Positions 16,720 to 25,794 of a stretch of DNA of 64,000 nt are shown piece by piece. The stretch lies in NCBI GenBank assembly GCA_938041955.1, contig CALISD010000110.1:1-64000 (forward strand), given 5' to 3'. The stretch's first letter is position 1; each line of letters starts with the position of its first letter. The stretch comes from an uncultured Granulosicoccaceae bacterium (lineage in GTDB: Bacteria > Pseudomonadota > Gammaproteobacteria > Granulosicoccales > Granulosicoccaceae). The notes under the pieces were generated by a model that was not told where the DNA came from, made no database searches, and saw only the letters and a program-made list of their open reading frames with translations. The position numbers and the translations under genes were made by a program.

Positions 16720-18981
16720 TTAGTCACTCACAGAGGCCGCCGGCTCTGCGTTGCCCCATTGACCATAATGCAGAGTCCCGTTGTGAATAACGTACAGTCC
16801 ACCGTCAGCACCAATAATCGCTCGATCATTCTCAAGCCCTACCGGAGAATATTCAAAACCCGAATCACGGCTTTCAAACTTCCAACCAGGCACATCAACA
16901 AACTTGTTGCTGCTTTCATCTACTTCCATCGCTAACATGTTGTTACTCGTCCATTGGGCCGTCGCTTGTGGCTGCCCGCTCGTAGACTCGTTGTGGATCG
17001 AGGCCGGAAATGCGAACCGTGCATTTCTGGAACCACCACCTTGAAGGTATGCAAACGAATGGTGCTGCGATAATGCCGGACTTTGAGAACCACGCTTACC
17101 AATGATTCTTTCATCGGCAACAAAAGGCCTCGCTGGATCAGCAACATCATACAGCGCAAGCTTGACACCCTGATACCAGGCGCCGCGACCATCCCCCCAT
17201 CCGGTATTGTTGTCAGCGATAGCATCTTTACCCAAACCAATGAGTAGCGAATCGTTTACCGGATGCAGATAATCCGAGTATCCCGGTATCTCAAGCTCAC
17301 CTGCAATACTCGGATCATTCGGATTTGACACATCCAACACATACAGCGGATCAGTCACTCTGAAAGTAACCAGATACGCTCGATCACCAATGAAACGGCT
17401 GGCATATAAACTTTCACCCGGCTTACCGATAGGTGTTGGTCTGGAATTATTTGGCAGTGTTGAAAGCGTTGCAAGCTTACCGCCGGACTCGCGTAAAATA
17501 TTCAATGTCACGGGAGAGACATCTCGCGATTCATCAAAAGTCACCACCCGCAAATTGCCGTCTTTTTCACTCATACGAAACGGTTTACGATCAGGGTTCC
17601 AACCCAGATGCCCTTTCACAGAACCAGAACCCTTAAATACCGGTGCACCAGTACCATTAAAACTGAATTTGTGAATCTCTGTCGTGATGTCTGGCTGTAG
17701 ATATACAAGCGGTCGAGCGATGGCAACATCGATCGCCTCATCAGGCCTCACTTGAGAGTCGGTGCTGCTTATTGTGGTGTATTCATACTGGGTTGTCGCC
17801 AGATATACGGCTTGCTGCGAAACATAAAGTGTTTCAGAGTCACCAATAAAGCACGCATTGCTTATATTCGAGTTGAGGTTATTCAGATCTACGGTAATGA
17901 TCGATACAATACTCGGTGACGGATAATACAAACTCGTTTCCGAAACTCCATCGACCTCGCCTTGATCATCAACCACCTTAGCCGAATAACAAAGGTTGTC
18001 ATTGATTACCTGACGCTCAACAGTATTGCCGTTTTCCGTGATGGAGAGCGTTGGCATAAAATCAGTCACGTCGGCGTTGGAAATAATGCTTCTGTTAGTC
18101 TCTATGTCTGCTTCACTGGAAACATAAGGCAATATCCCCGGTATTTGCGGATGAAACCGGGTGACCAGAATCAATCGATTGTCTATTCTTCGACTTGATA
18201 TCAGGTGCCCTTGAATATCCATAGATCGTTTAACTGACATATTGCCTGCGTCGCTGGCATCGACCCAACTGACACGTGTATCAAGCCCACGCCAGGCAAA
18301 CGATGTCCCCCACGAATCCCACGCTGAAAAACCCTGCCCGGACAACAGCACCAGATCAGTGTTAGTTCCATTCTTGTATAGATACATTCCACTTGTGGAA
18401 CGACCGCTCAACTCATCCAATGACAAGCGGGACAACACCGATGAGTTATCACCGTCCAGACGATAGGCGCTTAGCGTATCAATTTGCGGCTGATACGGAA
18501 TCGCACCAGGTAAAACATCGATCGCAATATCCACAGGAAATGGACCGCCGTAACCGTAGTAGTTGACGTCCGGGCGCTCTAAAGCAAAAAGTACGTCACC
18601 GTCGACTTTGACGCGATCCGACTCGTCAACACCCTGCTCCTGAACATTGGTATCACTGAATCGACTCTGACCATCACTGGACTCAGCTAAGGTGCTGTTA
18701 GAAAGATCGGCGGAAACCGGTGCCGCTATCGAATCAACCAGCCCACCTCCGAGAACACCCCCTCCGTCATTGGGTGAAGTATAAAAACCAAGCAGGGATT
18801 CTCTAATGAGATCATCTGCGCTGTCGGCAGCGAGAATCGCAGGCACAGTCGTGTTTTCACCGCCGTTGTCTGTTGGAGTAACCACATCCGGCCCGCTAAG
18901 AGTGGTACCTCCATCACAGCCATACAGCGCGAAGGCACACGCCAGCGCCGCTGTCCCTATTCCAATTGTTTGTTTTTTCAT
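16720..18981 (-). CDS. Beta-propeller domain lipoprotein
   Basis: A 753-residue exported protein. Lipoprotein signal peptide MKKQTIGIGTAALACAFALYGC with Cys about 22. An Asp/Ser-rich linker follows, then the NVQEQGVDESDRVKVDGD signature near residue 115 that opens the secreted C-terminal beta-propeller family (PF09826-like). Repeated blades follow (YVLDVSNPNDPSIAGELEIPG; LALYDVADPARPFVADE). AAGGAG lies 9 bases before the ATG. It diverges from the DUF6502-like gene, and two similar palindromes lie between. The role of the family is unknown; binding or enzymatic activity at the envelope is possible. It has its own terminator. Confidence 0.85.
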   Translation of the reverse strand: MKKQTIGIGTAALACAFALYGCDGGTTLSGPDVVTPTDNGGENTTVPAILAADSADDLIRESLLGFYTSPNDGGGVLGGGLVDSIAAPVSADLSNSTLAESSDGQSRFSDTNVQEQGVDESDRVKVDGDVLFALERPDVNYYGYGGPFPVDIAIDVLPGAIPYQPQIDTLSAYRLDGDNSSVLSRLSLDELSGRSTSGMYLYKNGTNTDLVLLSGQGFSAWDSWGTSFAWRGLDTRVSWVDASDAGNMSVKRSMDIQGHLISSRRIDNRLILVTRFHPQIPGILPYVSSEADIETNRSIISNADVTDFMPTLSITENGNTVERQVINDNLCYSAKVVDDQGEVDGVSETSLYYPSPSIVSIITVDLNNLNSNISNACFIGDSETLYVSQQAVYLATTQYEYTTISSTDSQVRPDEAIDVAIARPLVYLQPDITTEIHKFSFNGTGAPVFKGSGSVKGHLGWNPDRKPFRMSEKDGNLRVVTFDESRDVSPVTLNILRESGGKLATLSTLPNNSRPTPIGKPGESLYASRFIGDRAYLVTFRVTDPLYVLDVSNPNDPSIAGELEIPGYSDYLHPVNDSLLIGLGKDAIADNNTGWGDGRGAWYQGVKLALYDVADPARPFVADERIIGKRGSQSPALSQHHSFAYLQGGGSRNARFAFPASIHNESTSGQPQATAQWTSNNMLAMEVDESSNKFVDVPGWKFESRDSGFEYSPVGLENDRAIIGADGGLYVIHNGTLHYGQWGNAEPAASVSD

Positions 18982-19064
18982 AGTAAAAACTCCTTAAGTT
19001 GCCTTCACTTTGCGGGATGCTATGCACAAAGCGTTCTTGTTTACGTTCACTATAGAACATATTT

Positions 19065-19080
19065 TGGGAATATGTTCCCA
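19065..19080. promoter_or_regulatory. Palindromic operator candidate 1
   Basis: TGGGAATATGTTCCCA: 6-bp arms around a 4-base spacer. It lies 84 bp upstream of the beta-propeller lipoprotein ATG. It shares the TGGGAW-N4-WTCCCA pattern with a second site 62 bp away in the same divergent region. Confidence 0.55.
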
Positions 19081-19126
19081 TATTAATTTTAAATGTTTCG
19101 GCAAGTCAAGCCGATAGTTTAATTTA

Positions 19127-19142
19127 TGGGATTTTTATCCCA
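19127..19142. promoter_or_regulatory. Palindromic operator candidate 2
   Basis: TGGGATTTTTATCCCA: perfect 6-bp arms around TTTT. It ends 33 bp before the DUF6502-like ATG, where a bound regulator would block transcription. Same pattern as the site at 19065-19080. Confidence 0.55.
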
Positions 19143-19175
19143 GCTTTTTAGACATTTTGGTGTATATTACTGCCT

Positions 19176-20051
19176 ATGAGCGAGCATTCCGCCACAAACT
19201 CGATGATGAAAAAGGTCCTGCGACCCCTTGTGCGTCTGCTGCTGCGCAGTGGAGTGGCATACGCTGATTTCAGCGATGTGGCTCGTCGCGTGTTTGTAGA
19301 GGTCGCCAGCGAAGATTTTGGCTTACCGGGACGCAAACAGTCTGTATCTCGTGTTTCTGTGTTAACCGGCGTCAACCGCAAAGAGGTCAAACGCTTACTG
19401 GATGAGCCAGAAGAAAAAGAGGCAACATCAAAGGACAATAATCGTGCGGCACGAGTAGTCAGTGGCTGGATGCGTGATGTCGACTTCAACAACTCAAAAG
19501 GCAAACCAAGAGTCTTAACCTGGGGCAACAACAGCAGCGAAGGTAGTTTTGAAGAACTGGTCAAACGCTACAGCGGCGATATGACAGCGCGATCCATACT
19601 GGACGAGTTGGTTCGGGTGGGTGCTGTCAGTGTCGATAAAAACAAGACACGCGTTAAACTTTTAGCCAACGGATATGTGCCGTCAGCCAGTAACGAAGAG
19701 TTATTACGTTTGTCGGGTGACAGCATCAACGACCTGCTAAATACTATCGATCATAATTTTAAAGTCGACAAAGAAACCACACGCCTGCAACTACGGGTAG
19801 CTTATGACGATGTTCCAGGCAACGGCGTTGAATTATTCCGCAAGCTAAGTAACGATAAATCGTTAGAGCTGCTGAACTATCTCGATCAGTTCCTCGCGAC
19901 CCAGGACCGATCAGTAAACCCTGCGGTAAAAGGCGAAGGACGATACCGAACCGGACTGGGGATCTACTATTTCGAAGAGCCGTTAAACAACGATGGTTCG
20001 CCACAAAACGACCGGGCACAAGACGGCGAGGCCGACGACCATGCAAAATAA
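19176..20051 (+). CDS. DUF6502-like protein, probable DNA-binding regulator
   Basis: A 291-residue soluble protein. The N-terminal part (VLRPLVRLLLRSGVAYADFSDVARRVFVEVA) and SVSRVSVLTGVNRKEVKRLL (about residues 49-68) look like a winged helix-turn-helix and match the pattern I associate with DUF6502 proteins. The rest is mixed helix/strand ending in an acidic tail. No clear Shine-Dalgarno precedes the ATG. The downstream lipoprotein start lies inside its last codons. A regulator acting on the two palindromes just upstream is an attractive but untested idea. Confidence 0.7.
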   Translation: MSEHSATNSMMKKVLRPLVRLLLRSGVAYADFSDVARRVFVEVASEDFGLPGRKQSVSRVSVLTGVNRKEVKRLLDEPEEKEATSKDNNRAARVVSGWMRDVDFNNSKGKPRVLTWGNNSSEGSFEELVKRYSGDMTARSILDELVRVGAVSVDKNKTRVKLLANGYVPSASNEELLRLSGDSINDLLNTIDHNFKVDKETTRLQLRVAYDDVPGNGVELFRKLSNDKSLELLNYLDQFLATQDRSVNPAVKGEGRYRTGLGIYYFEEPLNNDGSPQNDRAQDGEADDHAK

Positions 20052-21210
20052 TCCCCCGTACAGATTTATCCTGGAGTGCATTCAACACATTGCAGGCATT
20101 GCTCTAGTCGTCACGCTGAGTCTATTCACCGCTGCCTGCTCAGGTGGCATATCCGGTACCGGCGACGGCCGACCAGTGATCATTGAACCAGGCGAAACCG
20201 GATCTGATACCACAGTAATAGATGGCGTTGGTGGCACCACTGACAGCAATGCAGCACCAACAGCAAACACCAACTTGCCCACATTACCCGAACTATCACT
20301 TGCAATACCAACTGCCCTGCTCGAAGCACACGGGCGCAATGAATCGATCTCAGAAAGTGCGCCTTTTACTCAGCAACTTATATTGGTTTCAACAGATTTC
20401 GAACAAATACAAAGTGAGCTGTCTATCGCAACAGATGCAGCAATTAATACAGCAGTGAATAACTATTTCGACAGCAGCGTAGAACATTCCCTCTCAGGCG
20501 ATACCGTTATAAGGTGGTCCAGCGACAACGCTGCAATATCTGTCTTCTCCACTAATGCAGATCGTATTATTTATTTTTTGCAAGTGGACGAAACACTCAC
20601 CATCAGGCGCTTTGATCGTAACACTAACGTATTATTTCAGGCCGCAATTGACAGCCCGCCTGAAAACAATAGCGAATCAGTCTTAGAAACAACACTAAAC
20701 AACAACGGTATTAATTCCTACCTGCGTGCATACTCCTCCGGTGCAGAAGCCGGTGCCACAGTAACTTTCATCCAACACCCGACCAATATCAGCATTGAGC
20801 GGCAACGCGAAATTATCGATCAATCAGGTGCAGTGATTGATATTCAAACATGCACCGTGGCCAGCTCACCTGAAAGCTGCCAGTCAGACGCTAACTGGGC
20901 AGTAGTCACTGACAGCGGCAACGGCACTGCAAGCCAGCTGTTCACCACAGCGATCAATAATATCAACGCCAGACTGGAACTCAGACAGCCACCAATCCGC
21001 ACCATACCACAAGAGGTGAATGAGGCTGTGATTGCTACAACCACCGAACAATTAAGCGCCGCAGAAAATATTCAATGCGGCCTTCAAGTTGTTGACGGCA
21101 CTGTCAGAGCGTTTTGCGTAGAGCCTCTGCCACTGGAAGCCAGTGGCACTCTCTTTCAGGAGATACTGTCGGGTGGAGAAGTGTTTTATCAGTTGCTACC
21201 TAATCCGTAG
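20041..21210 (+). CDS. Lipoprotein of unknown function linked to the DUF6502-like gene
   Basis: A 389-residue protein from the ATG at 20041, which overlaps the previous stop by 11 bases with GAGG just upstream. Signal segment IAGIALVVTLSLFTAAC ends in a lipobox Cys, then SGGISGTGDG and a Thr/Asp-rich linker, then a mixed alpha/beta exported domain with few Cys (CTVASSPESC; CGLQ..CVEP). No named family is recognised. Strict coupling to the DUF6502-like gene suggests a common task, perhaps regulation with envelope sensing. Confidence 0.75.
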   Translation: MQNNPPYRFILECIQHIAGIALVVTLSLFTAACSGGISGTGDGRPVIIEPGETGSDTTVIDGVGGTTDSNAAPTANTNLPTLPELSLAIPTALLEAHGRNESISESAPFTQQLILVSTDFEQIQSELSIATDAAINTAVNNYFDSSVEHSLSGDTVIRWSSDNAAISVFSTNADRIIYFLQVDETLTIRRFDRNTNVLFQAAIDSPPENNSESVLETTLNNNGINSYLRAYSSGAEAGATVTFIQHPTNISIERQREIIDQSGAVIDIQTCTVASSPESCQSDANWAVVTDSGNGTASQLFTTAINNINARLELRQPPIRTIPQEVNEAVIATTTEQLSAAENIQCGLQVVDGTVRAFCVEPLPLEASGTLFQEILSGGEVFYQLLPNP

Positions 21211-21221
21211 CAACCAACAGA

Positions 21222-21932
21222 CTACCGGCAGTAGGTGGCACCATGAATTTGCCCTAGCGCCTCATTCTGCAAGAACACTGCGCAGCCGGAATTTTCATCA
21301 TTCACAGCGGACACCTGAAAGGTTTGACTCACTTTGTCACCCTGCCATTGACCCAGTGATACTAATTCACGTACTACGTGATGATTCACCATGGATTTAC
21401 CATGGTTTTCCCCACGAACCACTTCAGTCATTTGCACACGATCAAATATCGCCAGCCAAAGCGTGGAACCACGCTTGTCATTGTCTTTGATATTCACCAA
21501 TAGTTTGTCACCGGCAACGGTGGCGTCGAGTTTTATTTTCGGTGGCTTATTGTCAATGGCACGTTGCACAGCACGACGACTGGTACCTACCTGCGCTGCA
21601 TTGCCATTGATCACCATCTGCGGCGTATAGACGCCGCTCTTTCCTGCCAGGCCGACCGAATTGTATCGACGCTGACGTGCTGTGTAAGCAGGATCAGAGA
21701 ACGGGTCTTTCCAAACGCCTGCAGCGCCGTAATTCAAGTCATCCCAGTAGTCGACATGGAACTCAAGAGCTATCACATCAGGCTGGTTTGAAATGATTTC
21801 TCCCAGGTACTCATCTGCTGCGGGACAGGAGTAACAGCCCTGTGAGGTAAAGAGCTCAATAACAGGCGCGGTGTTTCCAGCCAGTGGAAAATACAACAAC
21901 GCCAGCAACAGTGACAAATTTAGTTTATTCAT
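21222..21932 (-). CDS. DUF1223 secreted thioredoxin-like protein
   Basis: A 236-residue protein with a cleavable signal peptide (about residues 1-21, ending GNTAP). The DUF1223 hallmark LFTSQGCYSCPAADEYLGE, with a CxxC pair (Cys-Tyr-Ser-Cys), is followed by VIALEFHVDYWDDLNY and YTPQMVINGNAAQVG. A thioredoxin-like fold in the periplasm is expected; the redox partner is unknown. GAGG lies 5 bases before the ATG. It is divergent from the quinone oxidoreductase gene and converges on the lipoprotein gene. Confidence 0.88.
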   Translation of the reverse strand: MNKLNLSLLLALLYFPLAGNTAPVIELFTSQGCYSCPAADEYLGEIISNQPDVIALEFHVDYWDDLNYGAAGVWKDPFSDPAYTARQRRYNSVGLAGKSGVYTPQMVINGNAAQVGTSRRAVQRAIDNKPPKIKLDATVAGDKLLVNIKDNDKRGSTLWLAIFDRVQMTEVVRGENHGKSMVNHHVVRELVSLGQWQGDKVSQTFQVSAVNDENSGCAVFLQNEALGQIHGATYCR

Positions 21933-21987
21933 ATAGCCTCGTTGGGTGTTTCAATTCAGTAAACACATCACTCTACAGGAGCATCTT

Positions 21988-22965
21988 TTGGCCAACGCAA
22001 TAAGAGTACATACCCCCGGGGGTGCCGATAGTCTCATTTATGAAACCTATGATCCTGGACAACCCAAATCGGGAGAAGTTCGGCTTCAGCACGGCGCAGT
22101 CGGGCTGAATTTTATTGATGTGTACCATCGCACAGGCCTCTACCCAATCGAGGCAAGCCCCTTTATTCCGGGCCTTGAGGCCTCAGGCACCGTGATCGAA
22201 CTGGGAGCAGATGTCGCAGAGTTTGCCGTGGGTGATCGAGTGGCCTATGCCGGTGTGCCAATAGGCGCTTATTGTGATGAACGCATCATGCCTGCTCACC
22301 GCCTGGTCAAACTTCCAGACGAGATCAGCTTCGAAACCGGCGCAGCTATGATGTTGCAGGGGATGACAGTACAGTATCTGATTCGCAGCACCTACCGCGT
22401 AAAAGCCGGAGACACCGTCGTGCTGCACGCTGCCGCTGGCGGCATTGGATTAATCGCCTGCCAATGGTTAAATCACCTCGGTGCGACCGTCATTGGAACA
22501 GTGGGCAGCAACGAGAAAGCCGAGCTGGCTAAGCAATACGGTTGCCATCACACAGTGTTATACCGTGATGAGAATCTGGTAGAACGAGTAAAAGAAATTA
22601 CCAATGGTGAAGGCGTCCCTGTGGTTTACGATTCTGTCGGCAAAGATACCTACGAAGCATCACTGGATTGCTTGTCTCCATTTGGTTTATTTGTAAGTTT
22701 TGGCAGCGCCTCCGGGCCCGTCGAAAGTGTTTATCCGGGTACGCTCGCAGCCAAAGGCTCATTGTACTTCACGCGACCAACAATAATGACCTACACCGCC
22801 AAGCGTGAAGATTTACTGGCCTCTGCTAACGAACTGATCGAGTTAGTTAAATCAGGGGTGGTGAATATCAACATTGATCAACGCTACGAACTTAAAAACG
22901 CCGCACAGGCACACCGCGATCTTGAATCAAGAAAGACTACAGGTTCAACTATCTTTACGGTATAA
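21988..22965 (+). CDS. qorA: Quinone oxidoreductase, zinc-free MDR
   Basis: A 325-residue NADPH:quinone reductase. The enoyl-reductase-like N-terminus (VGLNFIDVYHRTGLYP) and QOR signature are followed by a Rossmann glycine motif (VLHAAAGGIGLIACQW). It lacks the zinc-binding Cys of alcohol dehydrogenases. The frame opens at a GTG (21946), but a TTG at 21988 is preceded by AGGAG at 6 bases and aligns with QOR N-termini (MANAIRVHTPGG), so I take TTG as the start. Symbol by family similarity. Confidence 0.85.
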   Translation: MANAIRVHTPGGADSLIYETYDPGQPKSGEVRLQHGAVGLNFIDVYHRTGLYPIEASPFIPGLEASGTVIELGADVAEFAVGDRVAYAGVPIGAYCDERIMPAHRLVKLPDEISFETGAAMMLQGMTVQYLIRSTYRVKAGDTVVLHAAAGGIGLIACQWLNHLGATVIGTVGSNEKAELAKQYGCHHTVLYRDENLVERVKEITNGEGVPVVYDSVGKDTYEASLDCLSPFGLFVSFGSASGPVESVYPGTLAAKGSLYFTRPTIMTYTAKREDLLASANELIELVKSGVVNINIDQRYELKNAAQAHRDLESRKTTGSTIFTV

Positions 22966-22983
22966 AATTGCGTTCGGTTTGAA

Positions 22984-23024
22984 CCTATAGGTATGTGCGT
23001 TAGTGCACTACCTGTAGGCTTTAA
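22984..23024 (+). terminator. Long hairpin terminator after the quinone oxidoreductase gene
   Basis: A 10-bp stem (CCTATAGGTA/TACCTGTAGG, one G-U pair) extended by an inner GTGC/GCAC stem, followed by CTTTAAT. It lies 18 bases after the stop. Strong stem but short T-tract. Confidence 0.6.
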
Positions 23025-23112
23025 TATCTAACAAGTGGTTAAATCTCCAAAGTGCCAACAACACACTTCAATTAGAAGTTAACTCAACATTGTTAAGTAC
23101 CCGGGTGATTAG

Positions 23113-24222
23113 CTATCGGCCGGTGATCGCAAGATATTTCTGCATATAACGACGACCTAATTCACGCAGACCGGGAGCAGAAAAATGAGCGCCGCTAGGA
23201 TCAGACAAACGATACGGTAAATCTGATGACGTCACGCAACCACTATTCGGATCATCATTATCGTTCAAGGCCATAAGATGACGGTTGACGGCTTCAGCAA
23301 TACGCAGTTCGCCACAAATAAACGGCATATCACTTCCAGACCAGGCCTCAGAACGGAAGTTTGAAATGACATTACGCAATTTTATTTCATAGTATTTTTT
23401 GTATTCATAAGAGTCTTTGTCACTAAACCCTGTGGCATCAGGATCAGAAGTCCCTTCATACAGCGCATCGCTTTCACCCTGATGCCAAAGCAGCACATCA
23501 ATTTTGTCTCGATGAGGGATCTGCGACAGAGCACTGGTGATTTTAGAACGCATCTTCACGTAGAACGGTGAGTCGTAATCCCAGTTCGCGATTCCTTTAC
23601 CGGGAGCTGCCAGAACGATAAACGCCGGCACCGCGTCAGGCCGCATTTGAGCAAGCGATTTCCCAAAGTGAAAAGCAAAATTATTATTGGGTGAGCGAGT
23701 CGGGTCAGTCAGTGAATGATTACCGGGGTGTGCATGCTCATCCCATACTTGATGTAAATCCGCGACTTGCCAACCACTATCTGTAAAGGCAAAAACCCTT
23801 GGGTGGGGCTGATCAAGCGTTGCATCAAATACCGTTCCCGAAGCCTCTACGTTTGATTGGCCAGTTACCACCACAATGTGATTAATGTCTGCAATCGTGA
23901 CCCCAACATCACTATTTAGACTACTCACAGCACGACAACTGGCACCATTTTCAAAACCATAGCCGTCGCCATCTGTATCACTGTTAGCCAATGAGCACTG
24001 CGGAAGTTCGCTTTGGGTTTGGCTTTCAGCATCTTGACTGCCAACGCCCGAATCGCCAATCGCGCCCTGGCTTGTAACCACAGAATCACCCACGACACAC
24101 ACTTCGTCATCCGGTGTAACTTCACAGTCAACACTGGAACTTGAGCATGCGATCAGACCGCCTGCCAGAGTTACGACTAAGAGAAACCTGAGATTTACTG
24201 AGTTGTTTTCAAGGCTACCCAT
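23113..24222 (-). CDS. SASA-domain esterase lipoprotein 1 (with one CX19C module)
   Basis: A 369-residue exported protein. The lipobox is LIAC near residue 27. A CX19C segment (residues about 76-96, core DTDGDGYGFEN) precedes a sialate O-acetylesterase-like (SASA/CE6, SGNH-type) domain. The nucleophile motif is VVVTGQSNVEASG, with WHQGES and FICGE blocks downstream. Where the paralogues have D-x-x-H, this protein reads SDPSGAH, so the catalytic acid may be displaced or lost. The ATG at 24222 has AGGT about 9 bases upstream. It is the most divergent and most downstream of five tandem paralogues. Confidence 0.85.
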   Translation of the reverse strand: MGSLENNSVNLRFLLVVTLAGGLIACSSSSVDCEVTPDDEVCVVGDSVVTSQGAIGDSGVGSQDAESQTQSELPQCSLANSDTDGDGYGFENGASCRAVSSLNSDVGVTIADINHIVVVTGQSNVEASGTVFDATLDQPHPRVFAFTDSGWQVADLHQVWDEHAHPGNHSLTDPTRSPNNNFAFHFGKSLAQMRPDAVPAFIVLAAPGKGIANWDYDSPFYVKMRSKITSALSQIPHRDKIDVLLWHQGESDALYEGTSDPDATGFSDKDSYEYKKYYEIKLRNVISNFRSEAWSGSDMPFICGELRIAEAVNRHLMALNDNDDPNSGCVTSSDLPYRLSDPSGAHFSAPGLRELGRRYMQKYLAITGR

Positions 24223-24225
24223 CAA

Positions 24226-24706
24226 ACATCACCTAACTGCCTAAATAAAAAAAACACATCAGCATAATGCTTATCCGCATCCCGAGATCAGCAGCTGAAA
24301 GTGTGAGCCATACCCATAGCTGCATACCACGGCATCAGCGGCCGGGACACATGCAGTGTGGTGGTCATTGTTGTTTATTAAAGGCCATCAGCCTTCGGTT
24401 TGCATCCAGCACTCCGTGTTCAACACACGACTAAGCGTGTAATTCCGATTGGATTTACACCAGCGGTTCCCTCGCACAAACGAGTCGCTGTAGACTCGCT
24501 GCATGATACAGCATCGACGCTGTATTTATGTGGAATATCAGCCAAAGCACACGACCAGTTACCCTGACCCATCGCTGGTGTGCATAATTCTCACTTTCCC
24601 GTTTTGTCTGGGCTTCCAGGGTGAGCAAGCGAAGCTATTGGAACATTCACCGACTGCAGGTAACGACCGGTTGCACAGATGCTTAATGCCAATGTTGGCT
24701 TATTGA
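24226..24706. other. 480-bp intergenic region with clustered short hairpins
   Basis: No convincing gene. Perfect short inverted repeats lie close together: CTCG/CGAG, CGAGTC/GACTCG (about 24480-24498) and ATACAGC/GCTGTAT (about 24507-24526). On the minus strand these follow esterase gene 2 and may end its transcript; the rest would hold the promoter of gene 1. Confidence 0.4.
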
Positions 24707-25684
24707 CTACCCTTCATTTGATTTCATTTGCAGATAGACCTCTGCATAGTTAGCACCCAATTGACGCAGCGCCTGCGCTGTGAAGTGCACCCGCTCCTCG
24801 TCATAGGTCTCCAGGCCTTCTCCTGGCACACAAGCGGTCCAACTATCGCTGTTGCGATTGAGTGCATTAAGTCTCGTGTTTATTGGAGATCTGGCAGTTT
24901 CACCACAGATAAACGGACGTCCGTCCGCAAACCAGCTTTCTGAGCGAAAATTATCGATCAATTGCCATAGCTTTTCGCTGTAGTAGTCGTCGTGTGGAAA
25001 GCGCTCAAGATCGGTATCATTAGACCCTGACTTACTCCAATCAGTCTCACCCTGATGCCACAATATTCCATCAACCCCGGACTTCTGTGGCAGATCATTG
25101 AGTGCCAGCAAAGCCTTATTTCGAATCTTGTTAAAGAAGTAGTTATCAGCGTCCCAGTGACTGATGCCTTCACCGGGCGCTGTGACCAAAATAATCCCCA
25201 CCACTCGATTGCTGTCTTGTTGCGCAACAGTTTTCCCGAAATGAAAACCGAAGTTATTGTGCGGGTCATCGCCAAGCCCTTTTACAGGGTGCCAACCAAG
25301 GTCCCACACTTGTCGCAGACTTGCAGGCTGCCAGCCTTGATCGGTGTAGGCATAGAAGCGCTCCACTGGCTGATCAAGCACAGGGTCAAAAGTTGTTTGT
25401 GAGCCAAGTGCGTTTGACTGACCGGTGATAAGCACAAGATCGGTGATTGTTGCAGCACCAACAGCGGGCTCAGATTGATTGGCTGCGGGGCCACCCTGAA
25501 CGACGGCAACGCCGGTTTCAGATCCCGGAACGCCCGATTCTGGCTGAAGATTAGACTCAACTCCGGCAGCACCTTCGTTTGCAGTTGATCGGTCATCTGA
25601 AATAACAACCGACTCATCTGGCGAACCGCCGCAGGACACCAGCATGATGGCAAAAGCTAATGTAGCAATAGATTTAAACAACAC
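24707..25684 (-). CDS. SASA-domain esterase lipoprotein 2
   Basis: A 325-residue lipoprotein (lipobox LVSC at about residue 18) with a Ser/Glu/Gly-rich linker of about 80 residues and a C-terminal SASA/SGNH domain. Motifs: TDLVLITGQSNALGS with the nucleophile Ser, TAPGEGISHW, GILWHQGETDW, FICGETARSPI. The His motif is DEERVHF, with Glu at the usual Asp position. The start is GTG followed by TTG, with a poor Shine-Dalgarno. The enzyme probably removes acetyl esters from sugars outside the cytoplasm; the substrate is unknown. Confidence 0.86.
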   Translation of the reverse strand: MLFKSIATLAFAIMLVSCGGSPDESVVISDDRSTANEGAAGVESNLQPESGVPGSETGVAVVQGGPAANQSEPAVGAATITDLVLITGQSNALGSQTTFDPVLDQPVERFYAYTDQGWQPASLRQVWDLGWHPVKGLGDDPHNNFGFHFGKTVAQQDSNRVVGIILVTAPGEGISHWDADNYFFNKIRNKALLALNDLPQKSGVDGILWHQGETDWSKSGSNDTDLERFPHDDYYSEKLWQLIDNFRSESWFADGRPFICGETARSPINTRLNALNRNSDSWTACVPGEGLETYDEERVHFTAQALRQLGANYAEVYLQMKSNEG

Positions 25685-25794
25685 GTCCAGCCCGATCTAC
25701 AAATCGAACCCCAGTGTGTCAAAAACCGAACAATAAATCTGCCTTCCAGATCAATAAAACCACAAACTCTACAGATTCTTACAATGCAGTACCA

